A DNA stretch of 64,000 nucleotides from Rhodotorula mucilaginosa (Eukaryota > Basidiomycota > Microbotryomycetes > Sporidiobolales > Sporidiobolaceae). Made by a program: the position numbers and the translations under genes. The stretch lies in NCBI GenBank assembly GCA_034406715.1, contig CP137870.1, positions 930,001 to 994,000 of the forward strand. Direction: 5' to 3'. Numbering within the stretch: the stretch's first letter is position 1; each line of letters starts with the position of its first letter. This document shows positions 1-9,825 of this stretch, one piece after another. Under the pieces are notes generated by a model that was not told the DNA's origin, ran no database searches, and was given only the letters and a program-made list of their open reading frames with translations.

Positions 1-980
1 CTCCCGGTTTGACTGCGAGTGGTCGGCCGAAACGGAACGCTCGACCGCCGAGGCGATTGTCCGGTACGAATGGGACCGCCGCTGTACCTGTCCCGGGGAG
101 CTCTGCGACCCTGGCGCCTCCCACGTCCGCTAGATCGGCGCCGCGACCTCCTCCGAGCAAGACGAGCCTCGCGTCGTTGTCGTCGTCGTTGCCTGCTCTA
201 CCGGATGACGCGATCAGCCAGCATCACCAACCGCTACACGCATATCCGCCGCCTCATCCGCAACAGCAGCAGCAGCAGCAATACCTGCAGCATCAATATC
301 CACCGCATGGTCCGAGCCACGCCGGCGTGCCGCTCCCTCACGGCGCCGACTTTATGATGTCGGGACCGCTCTCGCCCGGATTGGACGAGCTACCCGAGCC
401 GCCAGCAAGCAGCTATGCCGACACCCAACTAGGCGCCGGTTCAATCCACGGTCCTTCTGGACGCGGCGACGCCGAAGGCAGTCCCGCTTCTTCGTCGAAT
501 GCCACACCGACCGGCACCGAGCGTGGCGGATCAGGAGGAGGAGCCGGTCGCGCCGCGCCGTTGACCGATTCTCAGAAACGGAGCAACCACATCCTATCGG
601 AGCAGAAACGCCGCAACGCGATCCGGAGCGGGTTCAAAGACCTGGTCGACTTTCTCGTCGCCGGTGAAGCCGCGAGCGGGATCATCCTCGGTCCTCCCGG
701 CTCGTCGAGTCAGTCCCTCCAGCAGCAACAGCAACAGGAGGCTGCGGCGCAGGCGCAAGCGGACGAAGAGGCTGCTGCGAATGGCAAGAAGCGTAAGGGG
801 AAAGGGACAGGGAGGGGACGAGGGAGGAGGGGCGACGCCGGCGCGAACGCGAGCAAGAGCGTCGTGTTGACGCGCGCGGCGGACTATATCCTTTGGCTCG
901 AGAGGGGCAACCGAGCCCTCGAGAACGAGATCGAACGCCTCGAAGCAGCCACAGCCGCCGCCGCGAACGGTGGTGCATGA
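1..980 (+). CDS. bHLH transcription factor, 5' end cut by window edge
   Basis: The frame is open to the left edge, so the N-terminus is missing; the stop is at 978-980. A long Pro/Ser/Gln/His-rich disordered region with short CAG-encoded glutamine runs (near 262-282 and 718-738) precedes a C-terminal basic helix-loop-helix. The basic region NHILSEQKRRN has the His-Glu-Arg pattern that in this family reads CACGTG-type E-boxes, so a nuclear DNA-binding role is likely. Helix 1 (GFKDLVDFLV) and helix 2 (KSVVLTRAADYILWLE) are separated by an unusually long loop of about 60 residues, containing poly-Gln and a Lys/Arg/Gly-rich stretch that could be a nuclear signal. The last residues continue helix 2 as a short zipper-like segment. 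The Ino4/Myc-Max-like class is likely; no specific orthologue is assigned. Confidence 0.85.
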   Translation, partial: PGLTASGRPKRNARPPRRLSGTNGTAAVPVPGSSATLAPPTSARSAPRPPPSKTSLASLSSSLPALPDDAISQHHQPLHAYPPPHPQQQQQQQYLQHQYPPHGPSHAGVPLPHGADFMMSGPLSPGLDELPEPPASSYADTQLGAGSIHGPSGRGDAEGSPASSSNATPTGTERGGSGGGAGRAAPLTDSQKRSNHILSEQKRRNAIRSGFKDLVDFLVAGEAASGIILGPPGSSSQSLQQQQQQEAAAQAQADEEAAANGKKRKGKGTGRGRGRRGDAGANASKSVVLTRAADYILWLERGNRALENEIERLEAATAAAANGGA

Positions 981-1136
981 TCGCCTTTTATACCCCCGCC
1001 CCTCACATCTCCGTTTTGTTCACGCATCCGCTCTAGCATACCTTCCGTGTTGACATGGTTACTTTCGCTTTTCTCCCTTTCGCTCTCGTATTGCTGTCAG
1101 CGACTCTGCTGGGAGAGAACCGATACAATATTTCAT

Positions 1137-2087
1137 CTAGACAAGCCAGCCCTGGCATTCCACTTTGGCCTTCCACCGCGACCGTCCGGCGGCGCCGCCT
1201 CCTTCGCGCTTCAAGAGCTCGTCTCGCAGCGTTTCCCATTGGACAAAGAAGCGGTCGACGAGCGGTCGGACGATGCGCGCCGAGAGGGAGAGTCGGCGCG
1301 TGCGGGCGAGCGATTCGACGTACACGAGGGATGCGGAAGGGGCGCCGACAAGCTGTAGGTGCCAGGTTTTCTCAGCTCCTCGTTCGGTTCTCTGTGATGT
1401 GTTGTCGATTACGTACTCGTGGGAGGAAGGCCGCGATCGTGATGGGCACGCAGCTCCCCGGACCGTTCAGCAGCACGAGGTCGGCAAACACCTTCCGGCC
1501 CGACGTCGTCAGGATGGGGGCGATCGCAATGTGCCACAGGCAAAAGGCGAGTGAGTACAGAGTCGTGAAAGGTGAAGTTAAGTAGGATTGGTGGACCCTT
1601 CGGGCGCGAGGGATTCGCAAGAGCCGGAACTGCAACGCCGTGAGAGAGTACGATGAGCGCGCTTGTACTCCGAGATTGGGACCCTTTATATGCCACGCTC
1701 ACCTCTCCAGCTCCTATGCTCTTCTCGAACGCGAGCGCCTTTGTCTCGCTGAGCGTGTCGCCCGACGAGATGATCCAGATCCGCCGGCTGAACCGATTCC
1801 AGTCGAGGTGGGCCACGAGGCGCATCATCTCGGCCGTGTGACCGCCTGCAGACAGCTCGACGTCAGCTCCAGTCTTCAGGCGTGCTGACAAGCCCCCTCC
1901 CTCGCTCACCAGAGCCGATGAAGACGGCGAGGGTCGCTTCATCGGACTTTTGACGACGAGGTGGAGCGCGTCGGTCCGAATGCGTCTTGACGATGACCTG
2001 GGCCGCGCGGAGGACGAGTAGGACGACGAGCAAGACGACGAGTGCTGCAGCTACCGCCACGGAGCGCGCGTCGGGTCCCGGAGGCAT
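1137..2087 (-). CDS. ALG14: ALG14, UDP-GlcNAc transferase membrane subunit
   Basis: Alg14 anchors the catalytic partner Alg13 to the ER and together they add the second GlcNAc to dolichol-PP-GlcNAc in N-glycan synthesis. Four exons can be joined cleanly: 2087-1910, 1845-1703, 1629-1417 and 1352-1137, all with GT-AG introns. Exon 1 gives an N-terminal membrane anchor (VAVAAALVVLLVVLLVL). The junction with exon 2 rebuilds the family motif GSGGHTAEM. Later come IPRARRVHQSYLTS and, in exon 4, LVYVESLARTRRLSLS followed by VDRFFVQW, all typical of Alg14. The start at 2087 is the first ATG in frame and gives the expected anchor. It faces the bHLH gene tail to tail. Confidence 0.93.
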
Positions 2088-2683
2088 GGCATGGTTAAGG
2101 AGGAGGTTCAGGCAGACGTTCTCATCAAAAGCGAACCGATGCGCCGGTCCGCATTTCTGCTCGCTCGTGGTCGAAGGTGAGGTAGGCCATATGCAGTCGA
2201 ACGATTTCGAAGTACTCGATCACGGGTCGGGTAAAGGCGAGAGGCACGAGCGGCCGTCCGCTGCTGCGGCAGCCAACTCGCCCAGCCTGCATTGCGGGTG
2301 CGCCTGCCTTTCTACCGGAATCTTCCTGGACGGTCGTGCTTCTCCGTACTACAGTGAGTGCATTCTGGATCTAACATGGATCGAGAAAAACGAGTCGAGC
2401 TGACCTCGAAGCTCCGCAGCAGGAATTCGCGGTGAGAAAGGCCTCTCTCGGCTGCTGAACGGAAGGACGGACGCCATCCGAACGACTCCCGGAGGGCCTG
2501 CAGTACAGTCACCGAGAGGCTGACTCTGTTGCGCATCCAGAAAGGCACCCTTAACGAGCGAAGGCGACGCTGACGACCTGGGCGACCTGCGCTCCCTCGC
2601 GAGGCCAAGCTGAGGCACCTACTCCCTGCCTCCTCGAGCTCTAACATATCTGAACCTGCTTGTTTGAAGTATCAAACGCCGAG
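2088..2683. other. Intergenic region between divergent genes
   Basis: This 596-base stretch separates the starts of ALG14 (minus) and the four-span membrane protein (plus) and should hold both promoters. The open frames in it, for example on the minus strand near 2312-2647, show no family resemblance. I see no RNA gene or repeat. Confidence 0.5.
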
Positions 2684-3952
2684 ATGTGGTGCAACAACTG
2701 TGAGCGCTCGGTAGTGGTGCATTCCGCGAGCACGCTGACTGACGGATAGCCTGCGCAGGTTTGCTCAGCTTCCCGCTCCGGGGCGGCGCGATGGCCCTCG
2801 CGGCTTTGATCGCGGCCTATTCGCTCGCCGGAGCAATCTGCCTCTTTCTCTGGGGCGAGTTCTTGTGGTTCGGTGCCTATGAATACCAGGTGCGCGGTGC
2901 TGGTGGCCATGACACGTGAAAGTCGACGGTGGCTGACGAGTACGCGCAGGTCTACGGCGGCATCTCTATCGCCGTCATGGTGTGTTCTTTGTTGCTGATC
3001 GCAGCTTTTACAAACTACTCGATAAGTGCGTTGGTGCCCGCGAAGGAGCCTACAAGCGCGTTGTGCTGATTTGCATCCACCGGCACGCAGTCTGGACTTC
3101 AGCGCTCGCCTACGTGCTTCCCTTCGTCACGGTGATCTCCATCATCCGAGCAGGGTACGTTTCAAATGCGAGTGTGGACCTACTTTATGCGGCGCTGAGG
3201 GAATCTGTCTCGTTCACTCCGCAGCTTAATGGTTTTCCGCCTGGACGGTTGTGAGTACTCCTTCGGACGAGGCAGATTGGCCGTACGGGATCAGCGCTGA
3301 CGTTTTGCGATCAAACAGTCGAGGAGAATGTGGTGTGGGAGTGTAACAATGATCGCATGCGTACGTCCGCACCCGTCAACTGCCTCCCGTCTTCGGGGTC
3401 ATTAACGTCCCGAGCTCCTCCCGCAGTCTACAACGCCACGGTCATCGCAGACCCCGTGCTCCTCGCGGCATACGATCCCAGTAGGGCGCCAGCCGCGGTG
3501 TGCGCGTGAGTAAAATCATTGCAGCCCCTTTTCACCTAAAGCCTGGGCAGCTGAGCGATCCCATTCCCCACCCGCAGCTACGGGTTTCACACGCTGTATA
3601 TGACGGTAAGACCTCAAGGCGATACTTCAGGTACATCTCTATACAGGCTGATCCCAAACCGTTTGACGTGCCCCGCAGTTCGCGGTCTTTCTTGCGATAG
3701 ACTGCGTGCTGCAGCTGTACCAATTCTTCCTTGTGAGTCCTGATTTGAGGAACAGCAAACTCTTCGTCTCCGCGCTGATATAGCAAGTGCATCACAGGTA
3801 TGGCGTTTCCGCGCGTTCCTAAGGATGTACTGGCTGCTCAAAAGCACGCCTGGACCCATTCGTGCGTTGTTCCGTCTGTACTTGTTGCCATGCTCTTCCC
3901 GCCAACACTGCTGACAACGACTTCACCTTGTTTTCCAGTACCTGGAGTTTGA
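2684..3952 (+). CDS. Four-span membrane protein, unrecognised
   Basis: Many very short exons can be linked by consensus GT-AG introns. The chain starts at ATG 2684 (exon 1 only 16 bases, 2684-2699) and continues at 2759. The protein begins MWCNNCLLSFPLRGGAMALA, a CxxC motif just before the first membrane helix. Further hydrophobic segments follow: VYGGISIAVMVCSLLLIAAF, SALAYVLPFVTVISIIRAG, and YMTFAVFLAIDCVLQLYQFF. A luminal loop with Cys and Asn-X-Thr (NATV) lies between helices 3 and 4. The last intron has a clear branch site and ttttccag acceptor and leads to a stop at 3950-3952. The arrangement of a Cys-rich N-terminus and four helices recalls LAPTM/tetraspan-type endomembrane proteins, but I cannot assign a family. 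The exon chain, especially the C-terminal exon, should be checked with RNA. Confidence 0.6.
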
Positions 3953-4565
3953 GCATTCCAGGATCGCTTTCTGCTCCTCCGGTTCGATCTCGCCATCGCC
4001 GTCGGTGCCCGCGGTTGCCGCCGCCGCGTTCACTTATTCGAAGATTTCCATGCCCGCTGCCAACCTTATGTACTCCAGGATGATGCTGAAACGACGGACT
4101 ATGTTCTCGCTGCCTGCGAACGACGCCCGGACCGAGCACGGAGAGTGTCAAATTGTGTGGCCTTCTCAAGCTCTTGCAAGCAGCGCTAGACTTGCGTGCA
4201 TGCGCGTACAGACTTGTTTGCCCTGCAGCGAACCCATAGCCTCGCTCCCAGCTTTGCGAGCTTCGCACAGTGGTATCCTGCTGGTTCTGAGCCCCGGTCT
4301 GCGCTCAGTCCGCCCGCTCGAGCCCCTCCGCACGTGTCGCATCGCATCCGCATTCTATCCGCCTGTCCTGTTTCACTTCAGACTCCAGTAAACGCGAGCT
4401 CGACACGGTCTGAGGCTACAAGATGCTGCGGTCTTGTCGCTGTCGGTTCTGCTTCTTGCTACCTGGCACACGACCTCCTCCTCGTTCTCCGCCGCCTCGA
4501 TCGTCCTGCCCTCCGCCACATCCACGTCGCCGTCAAGCACCCTTCCGAGTCACGTCTACAACGCC
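3953..4565. other. Intergenic region, no supported gene
   Basis: This 613-base stretch lies between two plus-strand genes. Several frames stay open but without recognisable domains. It may include a 5' UTR or an upstream exon of the serine-rich gene that follows. Confidence 0.4.
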
Positions 4566-5246
4566 ATGACTGCCAACCGAGCGACAGCCCTCTCGGAAGT
4601 CCAGCACGTCTCGCGCCCATCTCCCGCCATTCTGCGAGCCTCAAATGTCGATCGTGGACTTCCTCCTTTGCCGGCGCACGTATCCATCCCCATTGCCGGA
4701 GAGTCGAACTCCATCAGCACTGGAACCGAACGGCACGGATCATCCATGTCTTGGGAGGACCTAACCCTCTCGCCGCCGCCGTACCGATCTGGCCCCGCGA
4801 GAACCCCGGTCGGCCCGCTCAGCTTCTTCCCTTTCGCACCGATGGAGCACACAACGACGGGCGATCGCGATACCCTCCTCCTGCGATCTCGCTTCTCGCA
4901 CACCTCATCGACTATGGCGCCTCCCCCTTCGTACGCCGAAACGCCCCGAACGCAAGCCGAGCGCTTGTTCTGGTTCGGCTGGCTCTTCCCTCCCTTCCTC
5001 TGGCTCTTCGGCGCCTCTCGGATCTGGCGGACCGAAAACCCGCATGGACTCGACCTCAAGGAGGAGGGCACTCTTCCGACAGCGCTCGACGAGGCGGGGG
5101 GAGCGGCAAACGTGCGGGAGAGCTTGGAGCTGTGGCGCGAGGAGGAACTGGTCTGGGCGAGACGGTGTTTGTGGGCTCTCATCGGCTCGCTCATGTTGGG
5201 CACACTGCTGGGAGTGATGTTGGCGAGTGTGACGGGCAAGATTTGA
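4566..5246 (+). CDS. Serine/proline-rich protein with C-terminal membrane segments, unrecognised
   Basis: This is an intronless frame, about 226 residues if it starts at ATG 4566; the frame remains open upstream, so an upstream exon is possible. The N-terminal half is Ser/Pro/Thr-rich and low in structure. The C-terminal half has an aromatic membrane stretch (FWFGWLFPPFLWLFGASRIW), an acidic amphipathic linker, and a second hydrophobic segment (LWALIGSLMLGTLLGVML), suggesting a two-span tail in an internal membrane. The Trp/Phe-rich hairpin seems characteristic of fungal proteins of unknown function; no function can be assigned. Its 3' end faces the voltage-sensor gene 172 bases away. Confidence 0.6.
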   Translation: MTANRATALSEVQHVSRPSPAILRASNVDRGLPPLPAHVSIPIAGESNSISTGTERHGSSMSWEDLTLSPPPYRSGPARTPVGPLSFFPFAPMEHTTTGDRDTLLLRSRFSHTSSTMAPPPSYAETPRTQAERLFWFGWLFPPFLWLFGASRIWRTENPHGLDLKEEGTLPTALDEAGGAANVRESLELWREEELVWARRCLWALIGSLMLGTLLGVMLASVTGKI

Positions 5247-5418
5247 AGATAGGACCTTGGGAGGGCGAAGACTGCATTGGACTCGATCGTGCCTCTGTAA
5301 GCGGGTACTGACTGCAGAGAGACGGTCGGAAGGCAAGGCCTGTCTCATCTGGGAGGCAGATTGATCTGGAAATCAAGGAAGAGGAACTTGTGTGCAGCGA
5401 AAGTGGCTACTCCCCCCG

Positions 5419-6576
5419 TCAATCCTCGTCCTCCCCGTCCGAGTCGAGCAAGAACGGTCTCCGGTCGTCGCCGCCGCCCGTCCTCCGCGCCTGCTTCCTC
5501 TGCGCTTCGACGTCTCCCCCCATTGCCCTCCGCTCGGTCGCGAGGGCCTCCTCGTCGTCGAGGTCGAGGTCGAGGGAGAAGCCGTTCGCGGCGGAGAGGT
5601 CGATCGGCGCTGGTCGTGCAAAGACGGATCGACCGGACCTGTGGGACCAGCGACAATCAGAACGATCAGCACGATCATCCGAGGAGTGACGCCTGCGTGC
5701 TGAAACACCGCGACATAGGTACCCACTTTCGGAGGACGAGGACGAGCCGTCCGAACTGGAAAAAGTTTCGCAGGACGAGCAAGAACGTGTCGAACACTTC
5801 TTCACCCTTGGCCGAGCACCCGCTGAAGAAGATGACGACGAGGGTGACGGCGCAAAAGGCCGTGATGGCCAGGTCGAGGGCGTTCCAATATCTGCGAAAG
5901 GTGGTGAAGTTTTCGAGGTCAGCTTAGGTTCGGAGCTGATTCACGGACTGCACGTACGATTGCCAGAATTGCTGTTCGCCGTAATCGCGGAATTGGAAAC
6001 AGCGCGGCAGTCATCAGCAGTGCCTGCTAAAGAGAACGCGCAACACAGGCGGACCCGGACGACGAACCTTTCCGAACGCGAGTAACCGGATCCCGACCTC
6101 GAGGATCATACTCGAGTTGACGATGACTTCGAGGATATAGAACGTCAATGTCGGGCATCCCGACGTTGCGGACAAGATGACCGTGGCTAGTCTGTCCGGC
6201 ATTGTTCCGCCAGAGAGGGAGTCAGTTCGCCGCACAGGGAGAAGACTGGAGGTTGTGGAGGGTACGCACGAGAGGAGCGCCATGCCGAGGTAGAGGAGGA
6301 TATAGAACTGGGAGAACAGGACGCGGTTCGCCGCGCCTCGCAGTGCTTCGGTCCGAGTGATGTAGTGCGGACTCCGCATCGGTCTGCAGTGTCTCGGAGA
6401 GTGTGTCAGCGAGCGCGCTATTAGAACGTGCCCAGAGAGGTATAGTCCGAGCGACAGTACGACGCTCAGGATCCGCTCATATGCAGCCACGGCGCCGCGC
6501 TCACTCACCCGACGTCGGGTCCATCGGTCGGCCCGGGTGGTGGGGTCGTACTCGGCGAGATGAACGGCGAGGGCAT
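5419..6576 (-). CDS. Orphan voltage-sensor-domain (four-helix) membrane protein
   Basis: Six exons, including a 14-base microexon at 5958-5971, join into a protein with one voltage-sensor-like four-helix bundle and no pore. It starts MPSPFISPSTTPPPGPTDG. S1 is FSQFYILLYLGMALLS; S2 is TFYILEVIVNSSMILEVGIR with an acidic residue; S3 is NALDLAITAFCAVTLVVIFF, with the WNALD motif just before it. S4 is FLLVLRNFFQFGRLVLVLRK, with basic residues spaced as in ion-channel S4 helices. The hydrophilic tail carries Asp/Glu-rich segments and ends LDSDGEDED. Proteins with a lone sensor include proton channels (Hv1) and non-conducting sensors; this S4 lacks the RxWRxxR signature of Hv1, so proton conduction is not assumed. 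Probably plasma or vacuolar membrane. Confidence 0.82.
5958..5971 (-). other. 14-base microexon of the voltage-sensor gene
   Basis: The downstream frame upstream of this point runs into a stop, and no usable AG lies between that stop and the conserved sequence. Using the acceptor gcgaacag and the donor gtacgt gives a 14-base exon. This joins ...RLLAFGK to QFWQS and then YWNALD, exactly the expected S2-S3 linker. The phases fit on both sides. Confidence 0.8.
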
Positions 6577-6818
6577 GGCAGGACTGGACGCAAGGATATA
6601 CACGGCACAGCTAGCAGAGCTCTGCGGATCGCAGTGGACAAGGGCCGAGAGAGTGCGAGTGGTGAGAGTGAAGGTGGAAAAGGGTCACGAGGAGGAGGAG
6701 GCGGAGACCGGGAAAATAACCACACAGGAACGGCCAAGCGCTGTTTCGGGAAATGGTGATTCACGACATGAAAGACTGTACAGCGGAACCGAGCCGATCA
6801 CAAGCGAGGTTGTCCGCC

Positions 6819-8367
6819 TCATTTCGCCTTTTCCTTCTTGACCTCTTTCTTGACCTTTCTCGCCGCCGCCCCTTCCTCGTCGCCGTCCTCGTCCTCTTCC
6901 TCCTCACTCTCCGAAAGATTCATACGAGTATACGTCCTCGCCTGCGTCCCCCCCGTCTGCGTCCTCCCCTCCTTCTGCCGCTTGACATGCGCGGCGACTC
7001 GGCGCGCGAGGTGCTCGTCCCGCTGGATGGTCGACAAAGTGAGGGTTTGACTGCACCCGGCGACGGGGCAGTGAACGCGGCCTTCCCCTTGCTGGATCAG
7101 TTCTTTGATCGCGCGACCGGAGAAGGCGTGAGGGCAGACGGTGCTGTTTCGACGACGAAGGTGGGCCAGAGTAGAGATGCACGCGTGAGCGCAAGCGCCT
7201 GGAAGGGACAGAGATCGAGAGAAACCGAAATCAAGTACGCACGACTTGAAAGGGTCGACGAGCACGCCGAGCTCGAGCGGGCACTGGAAGTTTGACGTCT
7301 GCGCGCCAAACTCGATCTCCTCCTCGTCCGACTCGTCGTCGCCCGCCTCTGTGAGGGCCGTGTCAAGTACGATCACGAGTCAACACCGGTGGTGCAGGTC
7401 CGGAGCCGAGATGTACGTCGCTCGTAGCACACTCACCTCGCGGCAAGAAGCGCTTGACACTCGGCACGGGTTTACCGCCCGTCAGATTCTCCTGTAGGTC
7501 CGGCCCCAAACCACAGCACAATCAGATCGCGAGAACGCCTGCAGGGTGTGTAGCATATTTAGGGTCGCCGAACGTACCCAGATCAGGTCGCGGTAACCGA
7601 GGTAGCCCTCGTTGGTTTGGTACTTCTGCCGGGCCGTCTTGCTCTTCTGTTTCTCCATCGGTTCGGCGACCTTTTTCTCGTAGGCCTTCCAGATGTCGGT
7701 CTGTGCGTCGCAAGATCTCCCGAAGTCAGCCAAGGTCCCCACCCACCACCGCTTGCGAGAGAGAGAGGCGGATGAACAGGTCGAGCGTTCGGGAAGGGAC
7801 GGCCAAAGACGCACCACTTGGTGACCCTGGGTGAGCCTCTGGCGCAGGTCTTGCAACGTGGCCATTTGCACGTCGAGTTCGGCTTGGCGGTCGATCGTCT
7901 TGAGGTAGTCGTCTTCGATGTCCTTCATGACAGACTGTGCGGGCGATAGTAACCGAGCAGTCAGCGATGTTGCGCGCATAGCACAGCATCCTGACGATCG
8001 AAGATGCAGGTAACACCGTAGCACGCACGTTGGCTTTGAGGCGGTCAAACACGGCGTCCTCGTTGTACTCTTCGTCGCGGTTCTCCTGTCCGAGCATGTC
8101 TGCCATCTCGGCCGCGACATCAGACAAGAGGGTCTCTGCGTTCCTGACGTCCTTCTGGAGTGACTTGAGGTTGCCGTAGAGGGCGCGGATCTTTGCGTCG
8201 CCCTGGCGGAGGTCGATGGGCGTGTTGAGGTACTCGGGGTCGACTTTGGCGAGCAGGCGCTCGGTCGCGGGCGGGCGGTCGGCTCGTTCACCGTCGTCGG
8301 ACGAGGAGCCTTCGTCGTCCGAGTCGGCAACGCGCTTCTTGTTCTTGCGGTTCGAGGGGGGCGCCAT
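6819..8367 (-). CDS. NSE2: NSE2/MMS21, SUMO E3 ligase of the SMC5/6 complex
   Basis: Nse2 binds the Smc5 arm and attaches SUMO during recombination repair. The gene starts at ATG 8367; the frame is open a few codons upstream but has no ATG there. Several short introns are inferred. The N-terminal and central parts are helical (for example KSLQKDVRNAETLLSDVAAE and TDIWKAYEKKVAEPMEKQK), fitting the Smc5-binding coiled coil. The C-terminal half has an SP-RING: FQCPLELGVLVDPFKS, then across an intron TVCPHAFSGRAIKELI, then VHCPVAGCSQTLTLSTI, giving the Cys/His ligands expected of zf-Nse. After the RING comes a long acidic then basic tail (SESEEEEDEDGDEE... and KVKKEVKKEKAK), which is longer than usual. 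Confidence 0.93.
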
Positions 8368-8611
8368 AGGGGGCGGGAGACGCGACAAATGTCAACGCGA
8401 GAGGAAGCGCGTCGTTTGCGTTCGGGAAAGAGAGCCGAGAGGCGGGGCAAAGCGGAGTAGCTTCAGGAGTTGTATTCGAAGCTATAGAGACGCGTCGCTA
8501 TGCTCTAGCGCGAGTTGAAGTCCAAAGCGGTGAAATGGCCTCAGAGTGAGGAAAGGCGAGCTGCTGACTTCCCACTCCGACTCTCTACACGCATACGTCG
8601 GGCTGAACAGG

Positions 8612-9629
8612 ATGCTCGCACGGTTACCGAGAACGACTCTGTCCAACTGGAGCAGCGCCCTCCTCCTCTCGCGCTCCTCCGCCGCTGCCCCTCTCATCGC
8701 TCCCTCGATCCAGCTCGCCCGACTCGTTTCGTCATCCCCGCAACGCACACTCGCACAGCAGCAGCCTGCACCTGCACCTGCACCCACTCAGAGACCGAGA
8801 GCGGCTGCTCCCCCGCGGAGGAACGGAAGGGATCAGTTTGGAGAGCGAGAACTGCCAGAACTCAAGGTGCGCTCTCACACGCTCACTGCCTCGCAGAATG
8901 AGGGTCTCTGTCCCAGTACTCTGCGAGGTTAAGCTCACCCACTTACGTTGGCGCACAGTCCCGCGCGCCGTTGTACCTCGCCCTCGCCCTGATCGTCACC
9001 CTCGGGTGGGGCGGGTTCCTCGCGTACGCCACCAACGCCGAACGCGCAAACTCGTCCGTCGTCCGCTCCCTCGCGTTCCAACTCCGCAGTTGGCCCGCCG
9101 TGAGAGAGTTCCTCGGAGACGGCGTCAAGATCGAACCCCTCGTCGCCGACTTTGTCAGGATAAAAGGATCCGTCAGTCTGCTCTCTCCGTCGTTGGACGC
9201 GCGCCGGACGAGCATTGCCCGCTACAGGTTTTGTCGTAAGCAAGACTGGAGGCGACAACTGACGCGAACGTACTGCTCAACAGATCAACATGCTGGCGGG
9301 CAAGATCGACGTCCAGTTCCGCGTCCGCGGCTCAAAAGGTGCGGACTGTTGAGCCCTCATACATGTGTGCGACCGCCTGCTCCGCATCCGTTCGGAGTAC
9401 TGCTCGGAGCACTAGTCTCGTACAAGGGCCCATCTGCGGACCGAAGATCCAAACGCGCTGACGCTTGCGATTTCCTCCCGCAGCCGCCGGAACCGCCTCG
9501 TTCACTTCGATCCGACGGGGCAAGAACGGCCGGTTCGAGGTCCTGCGGTGGAAGATCACGCGCGACGACGGCGCCGTGTTGGACTTGATGGGGCTCGACT
9601 TGACCAAGCCGATTGAAGGGTTGGAGTAA
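8612..9629 (+). CDS. COA1: COA1, cytochrome c oxidase assembly factor
   Basis: Coa1 is an inner-membrane factor that links Shy1/Mss51 to assembly of Cox1. Exon 1 starts at ATG 8612 with an Arg/Ser-rich presequence (MLARLPRTTLSNWSSALLLS). A membrane span follows (PLYLALALIVTLGWGGFLAY), and then the intermembrane-space domain with RSWPAVREFLGDGVKIEP, INMLAGKIDVQFRVRGSK and GTASFTSIRRGKNGRFEVL, all matching the Coa1/DUF1783 fold. The stop is at 9627-9629. Three short introns are needed. It is divergent from NSE2 (244 bases) and convergent with KGD4. Confidence 0.92.
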
Positions 9630-9825
9630 AAAAGGTCACCCCTTTTTTTTGCAAAGGGAAAGACAGTAATCTCATCTCACAGGGTCATGCTCTCGCTGGT
9701 TTCACAGAGAAGAGTCGTCCGAGAAAGTCGTATTATGCAAATGGTTGTGTTACTGCCTGCCCTCTTTGAAGAAGAGCGCGCTTCATGCACGAAGGCTTTA
9801 AAGCCTCGTTCGTCGTAGAACCAGT

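Noticed and set aside
262-282. CAG repeat as a possible microsatellite feature
   Set aside because: Too short and simply encodes part of a glutamine run in the bHLH protein.
2312-2647. Minus-strand frame between ALG14 and the four-span gene
   Set aside because: No similarity, no good start context, Arg/Ser-rich as expected by chance.
4005-4391. Plus-strand frame of about 128 codons after the four-span protein
   Set aside because: It does not join in phase to the preceding exons and has no recognisable sequence; the clear acceptor leads to an earlier stop at 3952.
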